Part shown: positions 1 through 8,380 of the stretch, piece by piece
How the letters are laid out: each line of letters begins with the position of its first letter
Numbering within the stretch: position 1 is the stretch's first letter
Assembly: GCA_038735125.1 (NCBI GenBank)
Contig: JAVYNU010000002.1
Coordinates: forward strand, 196,183 to 260,182
DNA length: 64,000 bases
Direction of reading: 5' to 3'
From: Ignisphaera sp.
GTDB taxonomy: Archaea; Thermoproteota; Thermoprotei_A; Sulfolobales; Ignisphaeraceae
Position numbers and translations under genes: made by a program
Notes under the pieces: generated by a model
Told to the model about the DNA's origin: nothing
What the model saw: the letters and a program-made list of their open reading frames with translations, nothing else
The model's database searches: none

Positions 1-177
1 AACATCGATATAGTTGAAAAACACCCTGGTTTCATAATAGTTCGAGTTGACAATCTATTAAATGATGTCCCACGCATAATAAAGATGTTGAACGCTATGA
101 ACATCAATGTGTATGAAGTAAAACCATTGAGAACAGCTTTAGAGTCGATGTTGGAACTACTCCTTGTAGAAAAATAA
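1..177 (+). CDS. ABC transporter ATP-binding protein, C-terminal end (partial)
   Basis: The reading frame is open from base 1 and stops at TAA 175-177, giving the last 58 residues of a protein whose start lies outside the window. The end of the chain, with a residue run ending PLRTALESMLELLLVEK preceded by a beta-alpha unit (VPRIIKMLNAMNINVYEV), resembles the C-terminal accessory domain (DUF4162-like) that follows the nucleotide-binding domain of ABC-2 type exporters in archaea. No Walker motif is within the window, so the call rests on the tail alone. A TnpB remnant starts at or within a few bases of the stop codon, suggesting an insertion element landed just behind this gene. Another family member or an unrelated C-terminus cannot be ruled out. 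Confidence 0.5.
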   Translation, partial: NIDIVEKHPGFIIVRVDNLLNDVPRIIKMLNAMNINVYEVKPLRTALESMLELLLVEK

Positions 178-179
178 AT

Positions 180-497
180 TGTTATAAGCAGTTTATACGA
201 AGAATTATACGAAGAACCTCAATAGCTAAGGCAATCGAATATGACGTCCCAATAGTTGTTGTAGACCCAAGAAACACGTCATCGATTTGCCCAAAATGCA
301 TTTCCAAACTAACCTATACACATAGACTAGCGATTTGCAGAAAATGCGGGTTCAAAAGAGACAGAGACTCTGTTGGAGCCATAAACATCTGGATTAGGGC
401 ACTCCAAGCGTATGCGGGGGAGCCTGGGTCTCCCCAAAGAGCCCCTACGATGAAGGGTGAAACCCGACAGAGCAGGGGAAAAGAGATGAGGGGATGA
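180..497 (+). pseudogene. tnpB: TnpB (IS200/IS605 or IS607 OrfB) C-terminal remnant
   Basis: Frame 3 encodes the RuvC-III/zinc-ribbon end of a TnpB nuclease: VVVDPRNTSSICPKC, then CRKCGFKRDRDSVGAINIWIRA, ending in a basic tail and TGA at 495-497. The two CxxC pairs (CPKC and CRKC) form the zinc ribbon, and the Asp in KRDRD is where the third RuvC acid sits. The N-terminal two thirds are missing; upstream sequence is the tail of an ABC ATPase gene, so this is a truncated copy. TnpB is an RNA-guided nuclease that promotes retention of its transposon; this fragment cannot be active. Confidence 0.85.
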
Positions 498-835
498 AGC
501 AAGTAATCAGAAGTATTCAAAAGCAATTAAAAGCATCATTTAGACCCGAACCCTTAAAAACTGGTTGCCCTAGAACACTTAGAGATGACTGCGATCTCCG
601 ATTCTGAATAGTGATGAGGCCCCGCAGTGAGGAGATTGTCTACTAGATTGTTGCTAGCTCAATTTATCAATATTATGAAATAATTTTGCAAACTCTGTAT
701 ATTGCTATTCTATTGAATCTGGGACAAAGTGGATTGATATATGGTAACTGTGGCAGCGCATTTATTAATACAATACCTAATGTAATCATAAGCATTAAAT
801 TAGATTTATGAATTACTCTGTATTGTGAGGAAGAT
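498..835. other. Right-end region of the TnpB remnant; no gene
   Basis: This 338-base stretch has no convincing ORF. In intact TnpB elements the 3' end of the gene and the following bases encode the guide (omega) RNA and carry the right-end hairpin. Here bases 591-599 (gcgatctcc) can pair with 631-639 (ggagattgt) through nine pairs, two of them G-U, enclosing a GC-rich loop, which fits such a terminal hairpin. Whether an RNA is still made is unknown. The rest, 660-835, is AT-rich and probably holds the promoter of the next gene. Confidence 0.35.
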
Positions 836-1276
836 ATGGATCTTCGTGAAGCTGTACAAAGGTTTGTAGTTAATGTAGCTAGAATTGCTAGATATATTGT
901 CGAGGTCTTAGAAGCTACCTTGATATTGATTATTATTGGACTTACCCTGATTGCAATGATATATATTTTTAAAGATATAACAAGTCTTAGAGTTGAAAGT
1001 GCTTGGAATGAAATTAATTTAATTGTAACCGATGTTCTAGTTGCTATAATACTTATTGAACTTACCCGTAGTTTCATCATATCTTCTATAGGGAGAGAGC
1101 GTTTTTTAGAGGGATTCATCGAACTTGCCATAATCATACTCGTTAGAGAGATAGCAATAGGTGTACTATCTGGAAATGTCCTAGCCGCTTTAATGGCTTC
1201 AGGAGGGGTATTATTTCTAGCTACTAGTCTTTGGATAATCAAAGAAAAGGTTAAGAAATTAAAAGAAGGAGAATAG
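836..1276 (+). CDS. PsiE-family membrane protein
   Basis: This 146-residue protein has four predicted membrane helices (about residues 22-45, 63-82, 92-110 and 115-135) and short polar ends. The order of helices and motifs such as ELTRSFI after helix 2 and a following VREIAIG segment match the PsiE family (phosphate-starvation-inducible E; PF06146), small membrane proteins of unknown biochemical role. It is a single gene, running toward malic enzyme with a 59-base gap, so a shared transcript is possible but malic enzyme has its own TATA-like element. A long antisense frame over it (673-1377) is treated as a shadow because it is Ser/Ile-rich without domain character. Confidence 0.6.
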   Translation: MDLREAVQRFVVNVARIARYIVEVLEATLILIIIGLTLIAMIYIFKDITSLRVESAWNEINLIVTDVLVAIILIELTRSFIISSIGRERFLEGFIELAIIILVREIAIGVLSGNVLAALMASGGVLFLATSLWIIKEKVKKLKEGE

Positions 1277-1335
1277 CAGTATTTGCTGTAATTAAACTTA
1301 TATTCTGTGATTTTGCGAAGAATTTGATGTGATGT

Positions 1336-2652
1336 GTGTTGGAGTCTAACTGGTTTTTGAAGTCTCTTGAGCTTCACCAGCTGTATAGAGGCAAGATCGA
1401 GATTGTTCCAAAGGTTCCCGTAACAGGTTTAGACGATTTCTCTATTTGGTATACACCTGGCGTGGCCGAGCCTAGCAAGAGGATTTATCAAGAAGGTGAT
1501 GACCTCTCGTTCGAGTATACCTGGAGGTGGAACACGGCTGTTGTTGTAAGCGATGGTACAAGGGTTCTTGGCTTGGGTAGCATCGGCCCTGCAGCTGCTT
1601 TGCCTGTTATGGAGGGCAAGGCCCTTTTGTTTAAGTATCTCGGTGGCGTGGACGCCATCCCACTTGTTGTTGGTGAGAGGGATCCAGATAAATTCATCTA
1701 TATTGTCAAGGCTCTTGAGCCGAGTTTTGGAGCTGTTAATCTAGAGGATATAGAGTCGCCGAAGTGCTTCTACATCCTCGAGAGGCTCCAGGAGATTCTA
1801 GACATACCTGTTTGGCACGACGATCAGCAGGGGACGGCCCTAGTAACCATAGCGGGTCTGCTAAACGCTTTGAAGATTGTCGGTAAAAAGATTGGAGATG
1901 CTAGAATCGTTTTGTTTGGCGCTGGAGCGGCGAATATATGCACATACAAGTATCTCAAGGCTGTTGGCGCGAAACCTGGTAACATAGTTGTTGTCGATAG
2001 CAAGGGGCCTTTGCATAGGGGTAGAGCTGATTTGGAGGAGATGAAGAGGGGCAACCCATGGAAGTATAGAATTGCTGTTGAGAGCAACGCTGAAGAGGTT
2101 AGAGATGTTGCAAAGGCTTTTGAGGGAGCAGATGTCGTTATAGCGGCTTCATCTCCTGGCCCAGGCGTTATTAAGAAGGAGTGGATAAGGTCTATGAACA
2201 AAGACGCCATTGTTTTTGCAGAGGCAAACCCAGTTCCAGAGATATGGCCTTGGGAAGCCAAGGAGGCTGGCGCAAGAATAGTTGCTACAGGTAGGAGTGA
2301 TTTTCCGAATCAGATAAACAACAGCCTTGGGTTCCCAGCTGTCTTCAGGGGTGTTCTAACTGTTAGAGCCAGGAAGATGACAGATGAAATGTTTTTGGCA
2401 GCTGCACACGCAATAGCTAGGTACACAGAGGAGACTGGTCTGCACGAGGATAGGATAGTGCCGACAATGCAGGAGACAGAGATGTATGTGAGAGAGGCTA
2501 TAGCAGTAGCGGAGAAGGCTATGGAGCTAGGATATGCAAGAAGAAAGATGTCTAGAAGCGAATTGGAGAAGGAGATTAGAGAGGCTATCGAAAGACCGAG
2601 AAGGTTTATGGAGATAGCCCTAAGAGAGAACCTGGTCAAGAAATGGAGATAG
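1336..2652 (+). CDS. Malic enzyme (malate dehydrogenase, oxaloacetate-decarboxylating)
   Basis: The 438-residue product oxidatively decarboxylates L-malate to pyruvate and CO2 with NAD(P)+, linking the C4 pool to pyruvate in the cytoplasm. Family signatures are clear: [10 protein letters not shown] near residue 35, [19 protein letters not shown] around 75-95 with the catalytic-lysine segment, [10 protein letters not shown] near 160 with the metal-binding acids, and the Rossmann loop [10 protein letters not shown] near 195. Length matches the short archaeal/bacterial form without the phosphotransacetylase domain. The GTG at 1336 is chosen because a TATA-like element (around 1293-1303) sits about 38 bases upstream, giving a short leader; TTG at 1339 is an alternative. 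Cofactor preference cannot be read from sequence with confidence. Confidence 0.92.
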   Translation: MLESNWFLKSLELHQLYRGKIEIVPKVPVTGLDDFSIWYTPGVAEPSKRIYQEGDDLSFEYTWRWNTAVVVSDGTRVLGLGSIGPAAALPVMEGKALLFKYLGGVDAIPLVVGERDPDKFIYIVKALEPSFGAVNLEDIESPKCFYILERLQEILDIPVWHDDQQGTALVTIAGLLNALKIVGKKIGDARIVLFGAGAANICTYKYLKAVGAKPGNIVVVDSKGPLHRGRADLEEMKRGNPWKYRIAVESNAEEVRDVAKAFEGADVVIAASSPGPGVIKKEWIRSMNKDAIVFAEANPVPEIWPWEAKEAGARIVATGRSDFPNQINNSLGFPAVFRGVLTVRARKMTDEMFLAAAHAIARYTEETGLHEDRIVPTMQETEMYVREAIAVAEKAMELGYARRKMSRSELEKEIREAIERPRRFMEIALRENLVKKWR

Positions 2653-2684
2653 CCCGCAGACAGAGGTTTGCCCAAGGCCTTTTT

Positions 2685-3404
2685 TCAAGGAGCTAGAAAC
2701 AGCGTACAACCCCCAACAACACTGACGGCAAGAACCACTAGAACCTCGCTAAGCCTAGGCCTATCAACTTTTGTTCTAGGCGTTTGTGGAAGACCATACC
2801 AGTACACGGCCTGTGCAACATCTCTTGAAAGCAGTATAGAGTGTGTTATCAGCGGCTTCAAAGATTTGTATGCATATCTCCTACCATATTTTAGAAGCGT
2901 AGCTGTGTAAGCCTCTGAATAGAGGTTTAGCACAGCGGGTATGAGGGTGAGCACAACAGTTGTTAGACTTGCTATTGATCCGAGACCAGCTTTGCTGAGA
3001 ACCCATCTAAGCTCTCTTAGGCTAATCCACTGAAAACCTAGGGCGATAATGAGGAAGAGAGCTGTGAGTTTTGCTGTTGAGAGTATCACTGCTTGGGGGG
3101 ATGGGGCTGCATACCCCATAGCCACGGAAAAAAGCATTGTTGCAAAACCTATTAAAATGAATATTAGCGGCAGTTTCAAGGCGTTTAAAACCCTCTTAAA
3201 CCCGCCGACCCAAAACGTTAGTGCAAACAGCAATGCAATCGAATATACCGTGAATACTATGTTAGACTCTTTGAAGAGTGTTATAGATATTGTAACCTCT
3301 ACTAGAAGCACAGCCAGCAAAAGCATTTTTGTGTACAGCGAGAAGCTTGCACCCCCTCTTCTCGATATAAACAAATTTGAGAAGTCTCTAACCAGGCTCA
3401 TCAA
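2685..3404 (-). CDS. ecfT: ECF transporter transmembrane component (EcfT)
   Basis: A 239-residue membrane protein with about five or six helices and a cytoplasmic stretch carrying AYTATLLKYGRRYAYKSL (around residues 167-185), in the place where EcfT/CbiQ proteins have coupling helices that contact the ATPases. It lies third in a minus-strand operon behind an S-component-like protein and a double ATPase, the standard energy-coupling-factor set for vitamin or metal uptake. The canonical paired Ala-Arg-Gly motifs are weak here, so assignment depends partly on context. It starts 31 bases after the ATPase gene ends. Confidence 0.75.
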   Translation of the reverse strand: MMSLVRDFSNLFISRRGGASFSLYTKMLLLAVLLVEVTISITLFKESNIVFTVYSIALLFALTFWVGGFKRVLNALKLPLIFILIGFATMLFSVAMGYAAPSPQAVILSTAKLTALFLIIALGFQWISLRELRWVLSKAGLGSIASLTTVVLTLIPAVLNLYSEAYTATLLKYGRRYAYKSLKPLITHSILLSRDVAQAVYWYGLPQTPRTKVDRPRLSEVLVVLAVSVVGGCTLFLAP

Positions 3405-3435
3405 CCATCCCCCAACGCATATCTGCGCCTAGCAT

Positions 3436-4875
3436 CTACTCATATACGTATATCCTCTTCGCCAAATCTACAAGGCGCTGTATACCGTTCTCGTTATAGC
3501 TAAACGGTTTCAGCACCCCATCCTCGATCTTGTATATCTTGCCACCTCTAATCAGAGGTATGTAGTCTTTAGAGCTTAGTGTCACAATCTTTGCAGAGCT
3601 CTCCAGTCTCTGCAGAGCCTCTATAATCTGGTGTGCCTCGAAATATGTAGAGCCTGTAAAGGGCTCGTCGAGCAGTATAACACCATTTTTCGAAGCTATA
3701 TAGGCTAGGACTGTCGACAACCTCGTTACCTGGCCCCACGACAAATTTAGTGGGGTTGCGCCAAGGTCTGTATAGCCAAAGCTCTTTACAATGCTAGTTC
3801 CATACTCGATGCAGTTGCCGCCAATCTTTTTGTGTCTACAGATAGAGTTGATCTCCTCTGCAATACTGTCCTCGGTGATGAATAGGTGGGGTATCTGCGG
3901 AACGTACACAACATCAGCATATCTTTTAACAACCCCTTTTACAGGCTTTACAACCCCTGCCAAGATTCTTAGAAGAGTTGATTTGCCAGATCCATTAGCA
4001 CCGTAAACAACTATGGTATCCCCTCTGCAAATCTCCATGTTGACCCCTCTTAAAACCCATTTCGAATCCTCATACCTGTGCCAAACATCTCTCAACTCCA
4101 AAACAACATCACATCTACTCGCCGGGCCACCGCCACCATATCTATACTCGCTATGTGCAGGCGGTGCAGACCCATCTGTATTCAAACCTCTGAAGAGCTC
4201 TTTGCCAAGCTTTTCCAGCAAGTCTCGCCGCATTATATAAATCTCGTCGACTAGATCCAGCAGATGTTTGAATCTGTGCTCAAAGACTATAACCGTTTTT
4301 CCAGAGCTTCTAGCAACTCTAATGGTATTCAAAATAACTTCAGTCCCATCAACATCGTCAAGCCACATAAGAGGTTCGTCAAGTATCAAGACACTTGGAT
4401 TTGTTATGAGGGCTTTTGCTATAGACAACCTCTTTAGCTGTCCCCCCGAGAGGCTTGTTATTGGCCTCTCCAGAAGGTCTTTAACTCCAACTGCTTGTGC
4501 AACTCTATAAACATGCTCTAATGCGCTTTCTCCATAGACTGTTTCCGCATAGCTGACTAGGTCGTCTATTGGTATGGGCTCTAAAAAATGTGTGTATGGG
4601 TCTTGGTTGACCATCTGGACACAGCTTTGGATCTCCCTCAAACCCATCTCCTCTAATCTTTTTCCGCACAGCTGTATCTCCCCCTTGACCTCGGCACCAA
4701 AAATGCTTTGGGCCACACCTGTCAATGCTCTTGCAAAAGATGTTTTTCCACACCCACTCCTACCAATGATGAGCACAGTCTTTTCAGTATCTACAGAAAA
4801 GCTTATGTTTTTCAGAACCCAGTCCTCTTCCCCATATCTAAGCCAGAGATTCTTGACATCCACTACCCTGTTCAT
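3436..4875 (-). CDS. ecfA: ECF transporter ATPase with two fused nucleotide-binding domains
   Basis: The 479-residue protein holds two ABC ATPase domains in one chain, taking the role of the EcfA1/EcfA2 pair that powers an energy-coupling-factor importer at the inner face of the membrane. Domain 1 has Walker A GRSGCGKTS (38-46), Q-loop near 91, signature LSGGQ (142-146) and Walker B LILDEP (163-168). Domain 2 has Walker A GANGSGKST (292-300), a changed signature LSWGQ (378-382) and Walker B ILLDEP (400-405). A Gly-rich linker lies near 230-255. The altered second signature suggests unequal ATP sites. The gene sits between the S-component and EcfT genes in one operon. Confidence 0.9.
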   Translation of the reverse strand: MNRVVDVKNLWLRYGEEDWVLKNISFSVDTEKTVLIIGRSGCGKTSFARALTGVAQSIFGAEVKGEIQLCGKRLEEMGLREIQSCVQMVNQDPYTHFLEPIPIDDLVSYAETVYGESALEHVYRVAQAVGVKDLLERPITSLSGGQLKRLSIAKALITNPSVLILDEPLMWLDDVDGTEVILNTIRVARSSGKTVIVFEHRFKHLLDLVDEIYIMRRDLLEKLGKELFRGLNTDGSAPPAHSEYRYGGGGPASRCDVVLELRDVWHRYEDSKWVLRGVNMEICRGDTIVVYGANGSGKSTLLRILAGVVKPVKGVVKRYADVVYVPQIPHLFITEDSIAEEINSICRHKKIGGNCIEYGTSIVKSFGYTDLGATPLNLSWGQVTRLSTVLAYIASKNGVILLDEPFTGSTYFEAHQIIEALQRLESSAKIVTLSSKDYIPLIRGGKIYKIEDGVLKPFSYNENGIQRLVDLAKRIYVYE

Positions 4876-4906
4876 TGATAGCCTCCTTCAATAATAAAAC
4901 AGAGTA

Positions 4907-5518
4907 TTAGATAATTCGAAGCCTTTTAAGCGATGCCCATATGGAAATCGATAGTGGGGCTACATAGCAAACAATAATCGCGTTGAACAATGCTATAAAT
5001 GGTAGATAGGCAACTGTGAAGCTATATCCAGCCTCCAGCGACTTTACCCACCCAGCCCACACAAGCCAGTATGGGGTCACCAAATAGTTTAGCAGAGACA
5101 TTAGGCCGACTCTGCATATCAAAGCAGAGGCAAATGCTATAATAGATGATGTTTTAGCGCTTGCACCCCTTCTTGAGAGTATTTGTATTGTTGCTGCAAG
5201 CGGCAGGGCAGTTGCAATTTCTGCTACAATCTTCATTGTCGGCCCCACAACCTTTGTCGGATCAGATGTTAGCAACACGCTGCCGAGCCAGAAAATTGGT
5301 GCAGAAATCAATGTGTATCTCATATCGATTAGCGCTATAATGGCTATTGGCACCCCAGCCAAGTCGAATTTTAGAAATGGTGCTAAGGGGAATGGCCACT
5401 GGTATATGTGTAGCACTATTGCAAGAGCAGTCAAAACAAGTATCAAAACCAGCTCGACTATGTTGGTCACCGTTTTCATTACCTTAAAACTTGGGCTCGC
5501 CGTTGCGGAACTGCCCAT
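4907..5518 (-). CDS. ECF transporter substrate-specific S component, RibU-like
   Basis: This membrane protein has five or six helices and the segment LAPFLKFDLAGVPIAI, which is close to the FKFD-xxxP motif of RibU-type S components that bind riboflavin. It leads the operon with the ATPase and EcfT genes, so it most likely supplies substrate specificity. I chose ATG 5518 rather than 5536 because an AGGTGGG ribosome site lies 7 bases before 5518, while the upstream ATG sits ahead of that site. A TATA box at about 5562-5572 on the minus strand precedes it. Riboflavin is the best guess; another flavin, vitamin or queuosine precursor is possible, and no riboswitch is seen. Confidence 0.65.
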   Translation of the reverse strand: MGSSATASPSFKVMKTVTNIVELVLILVLTALAIVLHIYQWPFPLAPFLKFDLAGVPIAIIALIDMRYTLISAPIFWLGSVLLTSDPTKVVGPTMKIVAEIATALPLAATIQILSRRGASAKTSSIIAFASALICRVGLMSLLNYLVTPYWLVWAGWVKSLEAGYSFTVAYLPFIALFNAIIVCYVAPLSISIWASLKRLRII

Positions 5519-5561
5519 GGTTTGCCCACCTAGCATGTGTATATGGATCGGCTGAGCTGTT

Positions 5562-5572
5562 TTGCTATATAA
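5562..5572 (-). promoter_or_regulatory. TATA box of the ECF transporter operon
   Basis: On the minus strand the sequence ccttatatagc lies about 45-55 bases ahead of the chosen ATG at 5518 and matches the archaeal TATA consensus. It implies a transcript start near 5540, leaving a short leader that includes the AGGTGGG ribosome site. Confidence 0.55.
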
Positions 5573-5606
5573 GGTTGGCTCTCTAAGAGCTATCTAGTTA
5601 AAACTT

Positions 5607-5622
5607 TTTAAACTAGTTTAAA
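5607..5622. promoter_or_regulatory. Perfect 16-bp palindrome, probable operator of the AbrB-PhoU gene
   Basis: The sequence tttaaactagtttaaa reads the same on both strands and lies 18-33 bases ahead of the GTG start of the AbrB/PhoU regulator. A related half site, gttaaaac, stands at 5597-5604, making three iterations of a TTAAAC-like unit. The aacttttaaac stretch overlapping it also looks like the TATA element, so a bound dimer would block promoter access. Autoregulation by the AbrB domain is an inference. Confidence 0.5.
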
Positions 5623-5639
5623 CACTGAAGTGATATTGG

Positions 5640-6674
5640 GTGTTGCTATTGAGGAAAATCTATAGGTTGCAGGGTATTGGAGGCTCTATATATGTTGCAT
5701 TGCCTAAGGAGTGGCTCAGAAGATTCAACTTGGATAAGGGCTCTGCTGTCGAGGTCTCTCTGGAGTCTGATGGAAGTCTTAGGATAGCCCCTATTAGAGA
5801 AGGTGGTGAGGGGGCTGGCGAGGAGAAGAAGCATTTGAGTGAGATAGAGATTTTTGTTGAGAGGCCTGGCGATGTCTACACATCGCTTTTAACAGCATAT
5901 CTAAGGGGTTTCGACATGATAACACTTAGATTCTCTACAAGTGCTATTGAAAGAGAGGTTAAGAGTGTTATAGACTCTGCCAAGGATCTTCTCCTAGGCC
6001 TGGAGGCGGTGGAGATTGAGAGTAGCTACATAGTTTTGAGGGTTCTTGCATCAGAAGACATGGAGATGGACTCGATGGTCAGAAACATGCACAAAACAGT
6101 TAGGTCCATGTATCTAGACGCCCTAAACTCCCTCAAACAAAACGATGTTGAGCTGGCAAAAGCTGTTGTTCTGAGAGACAGGGATGTAAACAAACTCTAC
6201 TTCTACCTAACAAGAACTATAAGAAGAAAGATACAGACAGTCTCCCTAGACCCAAAAACACTTCTAAAGCTAGTCGATATGAGAATGCTCATAAAATTCA
6301 TAGAGGAGATAGGAGACGAAGCCAAAAACGCTGCCTCTGCATTGATAGAAGCCTTCTCAAAAAATCTCAAAATAGATGAAAACTACGCCACCCAAATAGA
6401 AGACGCCGTCAACAGAGTAGACGAGATCTACAAAAACGTCGTTATGAAAGCACATGAAAAATCCATCGAAATATCAGAGCTAAGACAACACATGAAAACA
6501 TGCTTGAATGTTAGAGACTCTATGAGGAGCTTGAGAATAAAGCTGGCTGAAGAGGGAAGAGACTACTACTGGTTCCTAGAGTTCATAAAATCATTTGAAA
6601 GCATAGCTATGAGCGTCTACGACATTCTAAGCCTAATGCCATTCGAAATAATATCCACAATGATCTACGAATAG
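5640..6674 (+). CDS. AbrB-domain / PhoU-domain regulator
   Basis: The 344-residue protein starts with a swapped-hairpin AbrB/SpoVT DNA-binding domain (about residues 1-50; GGSIYVALPKEWLRRFNLDKG is typical, here cited by its SIYVALPKEW core) followed by helical PhoU-like domains to the C-terminus, rich in charged helices. Archaeal proteins of this AbrB-PhoU architecture are annotated as phosphate uptake regulators. There are no phosphate transporter genes beside it, so its target is unclear. The GTG at 5640 begins directly with MLLLRKIYRLQG, the normal start of the AbrB fold. Its promoter region contains a 16-bp palindrome that could bind the protein itself. Confidence 0.8.
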   Translation: MLLLRKIYRLQGIGGSIYVALPKEWLRRFNLDKGSAVEVSLESDGSLRIAPIREGGEGAGEEKKHLSEIEIFVERPGDVYTSLLTAYLRGFDMITLRFSTSAIEREVKSVIDSAKDLLLGLEAVEIESSYIVLRVLASEDMEMDSMVRNMHKTVRSMYLDALNSLKQNDVELAKAVVLRDRDVNKLYFYLTRTIRRKIQTVSLDPKTLLKLVDMRMLIKFIEEIGDEAKNAASALIEAFSKNLKIDENYATQIEDAVNRVDEIYKNVVMKAHEKSIEISELRQHMKTCLNVRDSMRSLRIKLAEEGRDYYWFLEFIKSFESIAMSVYDILSLMPFEIISTMIYE

Positions 6675-6721
6675 AGCTTCGCTCTATGCTATTAAAAAGT
6701 AAAAAAGTGTTTTAGTGTATG

Positions 6722-7711
6722 CTAATGCCTCAACAGCTCTCTTATCAGTTTCTGGGCTTCTATCGGGTTGTTGGAGTCTATGACTTTTCTTATTCTCTCC
6801 CATCCGATGCTCTCTAGAGCTCTGTATATGGCTCTTACGTTCTCTATGCTTTGTCTGACCATCTCGGCTGCGTCTAGGTATCTTGGGAATAGGTCTAGGC
6901 CGAACCAGCCGCTGTAGTTTGTTTCTTTTAGCCAGTATAGGAGCTCTGCAAACTCTAGTAGGTGGACGCTTGCTGGGAATAGGTCTAGGTCTACCTCTGT
7001 GAATATGTCGTTTAGGTGTAGGTGGTACAATGCGTTGTATCTGGATATGAGGACTATTGCCTCTGGCACATACTCTTTAGCTAGTTTTGCATGGGCAAAC
7101 TCTACGTTTATACCAACATTCTTTATGCCCTGCATCCTAAGCTCTAGTATTGTTGTCAGGGCTCTTGCTGCTGAGCCGTGTAGGAGGTAGCTCGATGGAT
7201 CCTCTATCTTGTACTCCAACGCAACCTTTATCTCTGGCCCATACTCGGCTACCTCTCTTATAGAAGAGACATAGTTGTTCCAGAGCTTCCTATAGTCTGT
7301 TGTGAATGGGAAGTCAAAACCTTCTCTACCTGGCCATATAATTAGTATCTCTGCCCCCAACTCCCTAGCTATATCTATTGCCTTCTTACATCTTTCAACA
7401 GCCCTCCTCCTAGTACTCTCATCGAGTGCCGATAGCGCTCCCCTAGCCCACTGAGCCTCCTGGGAAAGCACAGGGGCTATAGCCACAGCCCTTAGATTTG
7501 CAGTTGATAGAGCGTCTTTAACCTGCTTGACGTTCTCTTCATTGACTTCTGTTGGATAGTGGAACTCCAGGCCCTGGAGACCCTCAACCCTGCCGGCCTC
7601 TTTTATCAGCTCAACAATTGGCTTGGCAGGTTTGTAGCCCGTTGGAGCAAACCTCTCTACACCAGCTCCGAAGACCCATATACCAGTTGAAAACCTTATC
7701 TCCATTTTCAT
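6722..7711 (-). CDS. Sugar isomerase/epimerase-like TIM-barrel protein (AP endonuclease 2 superfamily)
   Basis: The roughly 329-residue protein has the xylose-isomerase-like TIM barrel fold: an N-terminal strand with IWVFGAGVERF, LEYKIEDPSS near the middle with a likely metal-binding Glu, HLHLND with His and Asp, and GLDLFPR near the C-terminus with another Asp. Relatives isomerise or epimerise ketoses and their phosphates with divalent metals. ATG 7711 is preferred to 7774 since the barrel begins immediately after MKMEIRF and the extra 21 residues have no family character. It stands alone between the PhoU-like and thioesterase genes. A rhamnose- or other deoxysugar-isomerase role would suit the pectin locus further along, but this is conjecture. 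Confidence 0.7.
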   Translation of the reverse strand: MKMEIRFSTGIWVFGAGVERFAPTGYKPAKPIVELIKEAGRVEGLQGLEFHYPTEVNEENVKQVKDALSTANLRAVAIAPVLSQEAQWARGALSALDESTRRRAVERCKKAIDIARELGAEILIIWPGREGFDFPFTTDYRKLWNNYVSSIREVAEYGPEIKVALEYKIEDPSSYLLHGSAARALTTILELRMQGIKNVGINVEFAHAKLAKEYVPEAIVLISRYNALYHLHLNDIFTEVDLDLFPASVHLLEFAELLYWLKETNYSGWFGLDLFPRYLDAAEMVRQSIENVRAIYRALESIGWERIRKVIDSNNPIEAQKLIRELLRH

Positions 7712-7870
7712 GCACCACAATCTAATAAAAGAGTTGGAAAACATTAAAAAGTTTACTGTGTTAACCTCATCCAATAGCCTAGTCTATGCGGGAACGTTTA
7801 TTCACATGGAAAAACCTATAAGGATTTCCCTGCAAATTCTTATGTCCAAACATATAGTTGGGGTTGTGCC

Positions 7871-8266
7871 ATGCACCAAGACCTTAACGATGTGGTTATA
7901 CCTGTGGGCATTAGATGCACAGAGTTTTATAGGGTTGGGGATGCACATGTTGCGTGGCATGTCGGTGCTCTGTCAACCCCCTCTATGATACTTTTTATGG
8001 AGTTGACTGCAATGCGATGTGTTGAAAAGTATATTCCCATTGGCTACACAACCGTTGGCTTTTCTGTTAATGTGAGGCATGTCAGTCCAGCCCCTCCAAA
8101 CGCTGTTGTTAGAGTTGAGGCAGAGCTTGTCTCTAGGGAGGGTAGAAAGCTTGTTTTCAGTGTTAGGACGTTCCTTGGTGAGAGGGTTGTTGGTGAGGGT
8201 GTTCACGAGCGGTATATAGTCTTTGTCGAGAGGTTTTTGGACAAGATAAGAAGGTCTTGGCTATGA
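7871..8266 (+). CDS. FlK-like hot-dog thioesterase
   Basis: A 131-residue single hot-dog-fold protein. The fluoroacetyl-CoA thioesterase FlK uses Thr42, Glu50 and His76; here Thr36, Glu44 and His70 occur in matching contexts (STPSM, FMELTA, VRHVSPAP) with exactly the same spacing of 8 and 26 residues. It should therefore hydrolyse a small acyl-CoA thioester in the cytoplasm. Fluoroacetyl-CoA is unlikely to be the substrate in a hyperthermophile. The gene is single, between an isomerase on the other strand and the AGOG gene. Confidence 0.75.
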   Translation: MHQDLNDVVIPVGIRCTEFYRVGDAHVAWHVGALSTPSMILFMELTAMRCVEKYIPIGYTTVGFSVNVRHVSPAPPNAVVRVEAELVSREGRKLVFSVRTFLGERVVGEGVHERYIVFVERFLDKIRRSWL

Positions 8267-8380
8267 AGACTTGTATTCTCCAAAACCATTGCTGTGGCTA
8301 GAAATAGTTAATAGGTTTTCTCGCTAAACCAATAGCCTAGCTGTGGATCTTGTCAGCAGGTTCTTATATGGGGAGGGGGG

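Noticed and set aside
600..640. C/D-box sRNA (a TGATGA-like box at about 610-615)
   Set aside because: No D box or second box set at the required spacing; the stretch is better explained as the terminal hairpin of the TnpB element.
673..1377. 234-residue minus-strand open frame opposite the PsiE-like gene
   Set aside because: It is Ser/Ile/Thr-rich without any domain character, while the plus-strand frame shows a clear membrane-protein family; it is a shadow.
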